Shown: positions 1-5,600 of the stretch, piece by piece | How the letters are laid out: each line of letters starts with the position of its first letter | Position numbering within the stretch: the stretch's first letter is position 1 | Source of the DNA: UBA7239 sp035456205 | GTDB taxonomy: Bacteria > Pseudomonadota > Gammaproteobacteria > Pseudomonadales > UBA7239 | DNA: 6,883 nucleotides | Direction of reading: 5' to 3' | Assembly: GCA_035456205.1 (NCBI GenBank) | Contig: DATIDQ010000057.1 | Coordinates: forward strand, 1 to 6,883 | Notes under the pieces: model-generated | Databases searched by the model: none | The model's input: the letters and a program-made list of their open reading frames with translations, nothing else | Told to the model about the DNA's origin: nothing | Program-made: the position numbers and the translations under genes

Positions 1-378
1 CAACAGGGCAGCCATCAATGCAGCCAGCGCGACCAGCGGTAAAACGGCACCTGCAGACAGCCCGGTAACATTGTCATGGCCGGTGGACAGTTCGACCATC
101 ATCGCAGTGAGCACTGCAGCTGCCGGCGCACAGGGTGCTGCTATCAAGCCGGCTGTGCGGCCAATCCAGGGTGTGGCCAACCCCATTGCTGCCGCGCCCA
201 GCAGCCCGGCCATGGCTCCCATGCTGGCGTATGCCGGGCCGAGTGTGGAATAGGCGAGTACGCCAAAGGCTATGGATGATGGCAGCGCCACCAGCATGGC
301 TGTCATGCCACCAAGAATGTCGCCAACAATGTTATTTCCAACAACGTTATTGCCAACCGGATTCCTGTTTGTGGCCAT
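1..378 (-). CDS. SulP-family inorganic anion transporter, N-terminal part (partial)
   Basis: This is the first 126 codons of an inner-membrane anion transporter of the SulP/SLC26 family; the rest lies outside the window. Family members move sulfate, bicarbonate or other anions. The fragment does not show which anion, or whether a C-terminal STAS domain is present. A short Asn/Val/Gly-rich leader (residues 4-18) precedes GDILGGMTAMLVALP (19-33), the typical SulP start of the first membrane segment. SSIAFGVLAYSTLGP (34-48), an Ala/Gly/Met-rich helix (50-68) and the conserved AAPCAPAAAVL stretch (80-90) follow. A further hydrophobic segment ends the fragment (107-126). The ATG at 378 is chosen because an AAAGGAAAA ribosome site lies just upstream, in the 13-bp gap after the 2OG oxygenase stop. 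That spacing suggests one operon, with the oxygenase first. The family call is made from memory of SulP sequences and is fairly sure; the substrate is unknown. Confidence 0.82.
   Translation of the reverse strand, partial: MATNRNPVGNNVVGNNIVGDILGGMTAMLVALPSSIAFGVLAYSTLGPAYASMGAMAGLLGAAAMGLATPWIGRTAGLIAAPCAPAAAVLTAMMVELSTGHDNVTGLSAGAVLPLVALAALMAALL
322..357. repeat. 15-bp tandem repeat inside the SulP leader
   Basis: Two 15-bp units (322-336 GCCAACAATGTTATT and 337-351 TCCAACAACGTTATT, plus-strand reading) differ at two positions. A partial third unit, GCCAAC, follows at 352-357. On the coding minus strand they encode the consecutive motifs GNNVV and GNNIV ahead of the first membrane segment. 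The array is in frame, so gain or loss of a unit would only change the length of the cytoplasmic leader. Confidence 0.7.
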
Positions 379-391
379 GTATTTTCCTTTG

Positions 392-1141
392 TTAAGTCGG
401 TCTATCCTGCCCAGGTCTGTCTTGCCAGAGTGTCTTGAACTGGCCTTCACCGCTGGAGCCATCGTCCCTGCCATTGGTGTAATAGTAGAACGCCATGGAA
501 TTTCTGGTGCGATCTGGCGGGCAGGTGAGTGGATCAGCATGACCGTGATACGAGTGGTCGGTGGTGTTGAAGATCACACAGCGGTTGAGAACAGGTAACA
601 CACGTTGTTCACAGCGAGTCATGTCTTTATTCCACAGCTCCAGAATGCCGCCCCATTCTTCTTGCCAGTCTTCGTTCAGGTACAGCAGCACGTTGATGCG
701 ACGGTCGAGCTTGCGGCGTTCGTCGCGGTTGAAATCAGCGTGGATATCCAGCTTGCCGCCCGGCAATATCTGGTGAAACGCGCCGCCAAAAAAATGTGGA
801 TCAGGAATCAATCCTTTGATCCCTGTCAATTTTTCAAGGAAATCCACAAATACGTGATCGTTAAACAGCAGCACCATGTGGCGTGCAAAACCGGATACAC
901 CTTTGAAGTAACTTTCTTGCAAGCGTGATTGTTTGAAAACCTGATGAGGATTATCGCGGCGCTGGAAACCTGCAAAATCTCGCGCTGGAAATTCATGGGC
1001 CAGACGCAGGGCGATGTCATCCGGCAGCAGATTATCGATTACTGCATGCGGGAAGGGTGAGGCATTCTTATAACCACTGGCTAACTCATCGGCGCGTGCG
1101 TGCAGTGTATCGGGATCAAAGTAGAAGTAGTCGTTGCTCAT
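392..1141 (-). CDS. 2-oxoglutarate/Fe(II)-dependent oxygenase (prolyl-4-hydroxylase-like)
   Basis: A predicted cytoplasmic dioxygenase of 249 residues that would couple decarboxylation of 2-oxoglutarate to hydroxylation of an unknown substrate. The double-stranded beta-helix core is clear. The iron-binding HxD is H134-A-D136 in KLDIHADFN, followed by LDRRINVLLYLNEDW (145-159) and GGILELW (164-170). The distal iron ligand is probably H199 in SYHGH. The 2-oxoglutarate-binding basic residue is probably R213 in RTRNSMAFYYYT. The pattern resembles the PF13640-type proteins often annotated as proline hydroxylases, but nothing in the sequence gives the substrate. The reading frame stays open upstream to an ATG at 1207. 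The ATG at 1141 is preferred because the 22 extra residues are low-complexity (Ser/Thr/Asn) and family similarity begins only near ASPFPH (27-32). Neither start has a good ribosome site. The SulP transporter follows 13 bp downstream. Confidence 0.88.
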   Translation of the reverse strand: MSNDYFYFDPDTLHARADELASGYKNASPFPHAVIDNLLPDDIALRLAHEFPARDFAGFQRRDNPHQVFKQSRLQESYFKGVSGFARHMVLLFNDHVFVDFLEKLTGIKGLIPDPHFFGGAFHQILPGGKLDIHADFNRDERRKLDRRINVLLYLNEDWQEEWGGILELWNKDMTRCEQRVLPVLNRCVIFNTTDHSYHGHADPLTCPPDRTRNSMAFYYYTNGRDDGSSGEGQFKTLWQDRPGQDRPT

Positions 1142-1161
1142 GGGTGTGCTGCTTGAGTTTG

Positions 1162-1189
1162 TTGTGGTGCTTTTGTACCACACTATAAA
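1162..1189 (+). promoter_or_regulatory. Candidate sigma-70 promoter for ompW
   Basis: A -35-like TTGTGG (1162-1167) is separated by 16 bp from a -10-like TATAAA (1184-1189), facing the ompW gene. The -35 matches the consensus at only three of six positions, and the leader would be about 130 nt, so this is a weak call. A TATAGT on the opposite strand (1187-1182) overlaps the -10 and could serve the divergent oxygenase gene, but no good -35 accompanies it. Confidence 0.3.
1163..1182. promoter_or_regulatory. 20-bp palindrome, possible operator
   Basis: The sequence TGTGGTGCTTTTGTACCACA has 6-bp arms (1163-1168 and 1177-1182) that are perfectly complementary. A G/T mismatch and a further C-G pair continue the symmetry inward, leaving TTTT at the centre. 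It sits between the candidate -35 and -10 of the ompW promoter and touches the opposite-strand -10-like element, where a repressor would affect both divergent genes. In RNA it could also fold as a stem-loop in the oxygenase leader. The symmetry is seen directly; the regulatory role is inferred, and no regulator is known. Confidence 0.4.
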
Positions 1190-1311
1190 GGAGTAGATAA
1201 AATACATTTTAACTGTGTGGGTATCTATTAACTTAGGTCAACAAATAGAGTGAATGTGCATGTTTCAATGCATCTCACAGTTTTTTGCCAACTGTTTTTG
1301 GTAGACCAGAC

Positions 1312-1316
1312 AGGAG
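1312..1316 (+). promoter_or_regulatory. Ribosome binding site of ompW
   Basis: AGGAG lies 8 nt before the ATG at 1325 and decides the start. The same frame is open back to an ATG at 1250, but that start has no such site and would bury the signal peptide behind 25 extra residues. Confidence 0.8.
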
Positions 1317-1324
1317 AGAAGTTG

Positions 1325-2023
1325 ATGAGAGCAATACAAATACTGGTGTCAGCCAGTGTGATGTGTATGGGTTTTGTGATGGGTGCACAGGCTTATGAAG
1401 CAGGTGATTTTATTGTGCGCGCAGGAACAGTGACGGTTGCTCCGAACACCAGTGCATCTACGCCGGAGCTCAATGGTAATAATCTGTACGGTGCAAATGT
1501 TGATGTGAAAAGTGACACGCAGCTGGGTTTAACAGCTGTTTATATGCTTACTCCCGAGATCGGTCTTGAGTTGCTGGCAGCAACGCCATTGACGCATGAC
1601 ATCAGGGGTGACAAGACAGCAGCATCATACCTGGGTACCAGTAATCTTGGTTCTACCAAAGAATTGCCACCCACTTTGAGCGTGCAGTATTACTTCAACA
1701 ACTCTTCAGCATTGACTCCGTATGTGGGTCTTGGTGTGAATTACACCAAATTCTGGAATGAAGATGCCGGTTCACAACTCAATGCTACCTTGGGTGGTGA
1801 TGTGGATCTGAGCCTCGACAATTCCCGGGGGCTGGCTGCTGAGGGTGGTGTTGATTTCAATCTCGGCAATAACTGGCTGCTGAATGCAAGTGTGTGGTAC
1901 ATCGATATCGACACCAATGCGACATACACCGTGAAAAACGGTGCGCTGGCCAGTGCGCGTGTCAAATCGGATGTCAGTCTTGATCCATGGGTCTATATGG
2001 CCAGCGTGGGTTACAAGCTCTGA
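1325..2023 (+). CDS. ompW: OmpW-family outer-membrane protein
   Basis: A predicted eight-stranded outer-membrane beta-barrel of 232 residues, the family thought to let small hydrophobic molecules through the outer membrane. Residues 1-23 form a signal peptide with a hydrophobic core and an A-Q-A cleavage site before Y24. Family hallmarks follow in order: AGDFIVRAGTVTV near the mature N-terminus, LGLTAVYMLTPEIGLELLAATPL (first half), LPPTLSVQYYF, LTPYVGLGVNYTKF, then NWLLNASVWYIDIDTNATY and SLDPWVYMASVGYKL at the C-terminus. These line up closely with E. coli OmpW, as remembered. Length is normal for the family. The last residue is Leu where OmpW proteins and most barrels end in Phe, which may weaken or vary the assembly signal. 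tadA follows after 84 bp with no clear terminator between, so read-through is possible. Confidence 0.93.
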   Translation: MRAIQILVSASVMCMGFVMGAQAYEAGDFIVRAGTVTVAPNTSASTPELNGNNLYGANVDVKSDTQLGLTAVYMLTPEIGLELLAATPLTHDIRGDKTAASYLGTSNLGSTKELPPTLSVQYYFNNSSALTPYVGLGVNYTKFWNEDAGSQLNATLGGDVDLSLDNSRGLAAEGGVDFNLGNNWLLNASVWYIDIDTNATYTVKNGALASARVKSDVSLDPWVYMASVGYKL

Positions 2024-2063
2024 TTAGAAAGCATGATTGGAAAGTCTGATTAGAAAGTCTGAT
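2019..2063 (+). repeat. 13-bp tandem repeat spanning the ompW stop codon
   Basis: Units TCTGATTAGAAAG (2019-2031), CATGATTGGAAAG (2032-2044) and TCTGATTAGAAAG (2045-2057) follow each other without a gap, with a partial unit TCTGAT at 2058-2063. Units 1 and 3 are identical; unit 2 differs at three positions. The ompW stop TGA (2021-2023) lies inside unit 1. The 13-bp period is not a multiple of three, and the array is in untranslated sequence apart from its first bases. A strand-slippage origin is likely; no function is evident. Confidence 0.85.
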
Positions 2064-2107
2064 GCTCATGGTGTCTAATACCGGCAGACAAGCAGGTATC
2101 AGCCGTC

Positions 2108-2566
2108 ATGAGTTTTCTATTGCAAGATGAAATGTTTATGCGTCGTGCTATTGCATTGGCGCAAGAAGCTGCAGCGCTGGGTGAAGTGCCAGTCGGTGCT
2201 GTTGTTGTGCAAAACGGCGAAGTGATTGGCGAAGGGTATAACCAGCCGATCAGTGGATGTGATCCAACAGCGCACGCAGAAATTATTGCACTGCGCAATG
2301 CAGCAAAAAACGTTGGTAATTACCGGCTGCCGGATTCCACGCTGTACGTGACGATAGAGCCTTGCACCATGTGTGCTGGTGCGCTGGTGCATGCACGCGT
2401 TGCTCGTGTGGTCTACGGCACAACCGAACCGAAATCCGGTGTGGCAGTGAGTAATCTGGCGTTATTTGATGCGCCGCATTTCAATCATCGCGTGTGTTGT
2501 GAAGGCGGTATATTGCAGAGCGAGTGTGCGACGATGATGAGCGAGTTCTTTCGCAGTCGCCGCTAG
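2108..2566 (+). CDS. tadA: tRNA-specific adenosine(34) deaminase TadA
   Basis: A cytoplasmic zinc enzyme of 152 residues that converts adenosine 34 to inosine in the tRNA-Arg(ACG) anticodon, allowing it to read CGU, CGC and CGA. The cytidine/deoxycytidylate deaminase fold is clear. EVPVGAVVV (26-34) precedes the catalytic HAE (H56, zinc ligand; E58, proton shuttle), and PCTMC follows with zinc ligands C86 and C89. NYRL (71-74), AGALVHARVARVVYG (90-104) and the NHRV and GGIL segments are also TadA-like and distinguish it from free-base deaminases. It is slightly shorter than the 167-residue E. coli protein, lacking only the basic tail. The ATG at 2108 is taken because the residues before MRRAIALA match the E. 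coli N-terminal helix in length; the ribosome site (CAGGT, 10 nt away) is weak. No key residue is missing. The gene is normally essential. Confidence 0.96.
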   Translation: MSFLLQDEMFMRRAIALAQEAAALGEVPVGAVVVQNGEVIGEGYNQPISGCDPTAHAEIIALRNAAKNVGNYRLPDSTLYVTIEPCTMCAGALVHARVARVVYGTTEPKSGVAVSNLALFDAPHFNHRVCCEGGILQSECATMMSEFFRSRR

Positions 2567-2572
2567 CGACTG
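2554..2572 (+). other. Hairpin across the tadA stop codon
   Basis: CAGTCGC (2554-2560) and GCGACTG (2566-2572) form a perfect 7-bp stem around a 5-nt loop, and the stem includes the last base of the TAG stop. No T-run follows, so it is not a standard intrinsic terminator. It may protect the 3' end or be chance. The rest of 2573-2646 shows only a weak 6-bp inverted repeat (2606-2611 with 2623-2628). Confidence 0.4.
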
Positions 2573-2646
2573 TCGACCAGTGACTTCAAGCTTCCAGTGC
2601 TGGTGTGCTACTACAGCTTCAGGTAGCAGACCTTGGCGGGAAGTCG

Positions 2647-2655
2647 TGCTAGGAT
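2647..2655 (+). promoter_or_regulatory. Possible extended -10 promoter for the large gene
   Basis: TGC followed by TAGGAT (2650-2655) fits an extended -10 element (TGnTAnnAT) just upstream of the ribosome site of the large gene. No convincing -35 is present. This is the best candidate in the 122-bp gap after tadA, but weak. Confidence 0.2.
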
Positions 2656-2675
2656 CGTAGTCAAATAAAAGTAAT

Positions 2676-2680
2676 AAGGA
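2676..2680 (+). promoter_or_regulatory. Ribosome binding site that sets the large-gene start
   Basis: AAGGA ends 8 nt before the ATG at 2689. The in-frame ATG at 2680 overlaps this site and leaves no room for it, so translation most likely begins at 2689, three codons later. Confidence 0.7.
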
Positions 2681-2688
2681 TGCCGTTC

Positions 2689-5600
2689 ATGAGCCGGTTT
2701 GTTGCTCGCACCTCCATTCTCCCATTCAGTCGATTGCTAGTCTGTTGCCTTTTGTTGGCTAGTTGTGCGCTGCCGTTGCAAGCATGGGCAGCGGTAAGCA
2801 AGACGTTAAACGATGCTAGTTATTGTTCTCCCCAACAGCTCTCTTGTTTTGCCTACTCGGCAGGTCAGAGGTCTGGTATCCAGTGTACGCTAGGCAATGC
2901 CTGCACCTATGATAATCCAGGCAGAAGCACCAGCACGCCATTTTCCTGTACAGGTTTGTGTTTGCCCCCGGCGGTGACTTCCGTCGGTTTTGTGACAGCA
3001 GCCTGGGATGTTGCTAACAAAGTCTGCGCGACAGTTTCTGGCAAAAATCACTGCTGGAATACTACTAACAGTTCTTATGGTTCATTGGCTGTCGTTTATC
3101 TGGGTGAATGCGATGCTGCCGGTAATTTCTGCGGTGATGCCGATCAGGATGGCGTGATCGACACGAATGACAAGTTTCCTGCGAACGCAGCGGCAGCAGT
3201 TGATACAGATCTCGATGGTATGCCGGATGCCTGGATACAACCCAATCCCTTCAGTTGTGCAGCCGATGCCGTGACTTGTAACGGATTGGTACTGGATACA
3301 GACGATGATGCAGATGGTGTGGAAGATGCAGTAGATAATTGCGTGCTGACCAGTAATACCGACCAACTGGATACGGACGGTGATGGGCAAGGTAATGCAT
3401 GCGATAGTGATGATGACAATGATGGTGTAGCTGATGGGTCGGATGCTTGCCCTTTGGATGCAACAGCTTCCAGCAGTAATACGGATGGCGATTCATTGTG
3501 TAATCAGAGTGATCCGGATGATGACAACGATGGCGCACTCGATGGCAGTGACAATTGTCCGCTGAACAGTAATGCAAACCAGCTGAATACCGATGGCGAT
3601 GGGCAAGGTGATGTGTGTGACCTCGACGATGATAACGATGGCGTGCTGGATGCGTCAGATAAATTTCCTCTGGATGCAACCGAATCGGCTGACTTTGACA
3701 ATGATGGCGTTGGGAACAATGGCGATCTGGATGATGATAATGATGGAGCGCTGGATACAGCGGATAACTGCCCACTGGTTGCGAATAGTGATCAGGGCGA
3801 TGAGGATGGTGATGGCATTGGTAATATCTGTGATAGTGATGGGGCGGGCAAACTGGATATTGCATTCAATCCAGGCACGGGCGCGAGTTACAGTGTTTAT
3901 TCCGTAGCGATACAAGCTGATGGCAAAACACTCATCGGTGGGGATTTCACTTCTTACAACGGTACGGCTATCAACCGGATAGCGCGTCTGAACAGTGATG
4001 GTTCACTGGATGCCAGTTTCAATCCCGGCACAGGTGCAAGTTCCGAGATTTACGCAATTGCGCTACAGGCTGATGGCAAAGTGCTCATTGCCGGGGATTT
4101 TACGGTTTACAACGGTACAGTCATCAGCCGCATAGCACGCTTGAACAGCGATGGCTCACTGGATACGAGTTTCAACCCCGGCACGGTCGCAGACGGTGGT
4201 GTTAACTCGGTAGTCATACAGGCAGATGGAAAAGTGCTGATCGGTGGATTTTTTTCTGCGTACCACGGTATAGCGCGCCTGAACAGTGACGGTTCAATGG
4301 ATACCAGTTTCAATCCTGGTATGGGTCCGGATGCTGTTGATTTCGTCGCGCATATTTATTCTGTGGCGATACAGGCCGATGGCAAAGTGCTGATTGGTGG
4401 AGGGTTTACTTCCTACAACGGTACAGCCCGCAACTACATTGCGCGTCTGAATAGCGATGGCTCATTGGATACCAGTTTCGATTCCGGCACGGGTGTGAAC
4501 AACGATGTCAGGGTTGTGGCGATACAGCCGGATGGCAAGGTGCTGGTCGGCGGGAGCTTTATTTCCTACCAGATCACACGTTTGAACAGTGATGGCTCGC
4601 GGGATACAGCTTTTAATCCCAGCACGACCATAAACTACGGTATTTACTCCATAGCGATGCAGGCTGATGGCAAGCTGCTTGTCGGTGGCGGTGCTTCCCG
4701 TATCGTTTCGCGCCTGAACAGTGATGGCTCATTTGATACAGATTTCAGCCGTGGTATAGGCGTAAACGTCAATGTTTCCTCAGTGGCGATACAGGCCGAT
4801 GGCAAAGCACTAATTGGTGGATATTTTACTGCGTACAACGGCACAGCCATCAACCGGATAGCGCGCATCCACACTGGCGATGCAGACCAGGATGGCATTG
4901 AAAACGCTGCCGATTATTTTTCAAATAATGCTGCTGCTGCAGTGGATACCGATCACGATGGCAAGCCGGATGCATGGTTGCAGCCGAATGCTTTTGGCTG
5001 TGCTGTTGATGCTGCAACTTGTAATGGTTTGACACTGGATAACAACAATCCAGTTGTCGACACGGATAATGATGGCATTGATGACAACACAGATAATTGC
5101 GTTGCAGTTTCAAACGTAGATCAATTAAACGCTGACGCTGATACAGAAGGCAATGCATGTGATGTCGACGATGATAACGACGGTGTTATAGATATATTTG
5201 ATGCATTTCCGTTCGATGCAACAGAATCTGTTGACACAGATGGTGATGGAATCGGTGATAACGCAGACCCCACGCCAAACGGTGATATAGACAGTGATTC
5301 CGACGGTATTACCGATAATGTCGATATCTGTCCTTCACAAGGCGACCAGGGTTATGGCATAGACGCCAACGGTTGCCCGAATCCGCCGCCGGCTGACGAA
5401 GATGGCGACGGTGTTGAAGACAGCATAGATAACTGCGTTTCTATATCAAACGCTGACCAGTTAAACGCCGACGGCGATGCGCAAGGTGATGCCTGTGATG
5501 TACTGCCTGATAATCCGGATGTGTTATTGGAAAAAACTGGTGCTGCAAAGGGCGAGCAACTCGGTAGCAGCGTTGCACTTGCAGATATGGATAATGATGG

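Noticed and set aside
135..395. Plus-strand open frames over the left edge (71-598)
   Set aside because: They are antisense to the SulP and oxygenase genes, and their translations are Pro/Cys/Trp-rich with no family resemblance.
605..928. 107-residue plus-strand frame
   Set aside because: It lies antisense inside the oxygenase core, whose HxD and distal His motifs show that the minus strand is the coding one.
1142..1207. Upstream start for the oxygenase at 1207
   Set aside because: The 22 extra residues are low-complexity, there is no ribosome site, and the stretch overlaps the palindrome and -10-like elements.
1250..1324. Upstream start for ompW at 1250
   Set aside because: It would put 25 residues before a good signal peptide and has no ribosome site; AGGAG fits the ATG at 1325.
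2078..2099. ATACC/GGTAT inverted repeat before tadA as a translational switch
   Set aside because: The stem is only 5 bp with a 12-nt loop, and the ribosome site it would cover is itself weak; not enough support.
3251..3865. 204-residue minus-strand frame rich in His, Tyr and Pro
   Set aside because: It is the reverse reading of the GAT-rich TSP3 array (Asp codons read backward give His/Tyr/Ser-rich text) and lies wholly inside the large gene, with no ribosome site or domain.
3913..4806. Regular 153-bp repeats as a CRISPR-like or minisatellite array
   Set aside because: The repeats are in frame, degenerate at third codon positions and encode delta-60 propeller blades, so protein repeats explain them.
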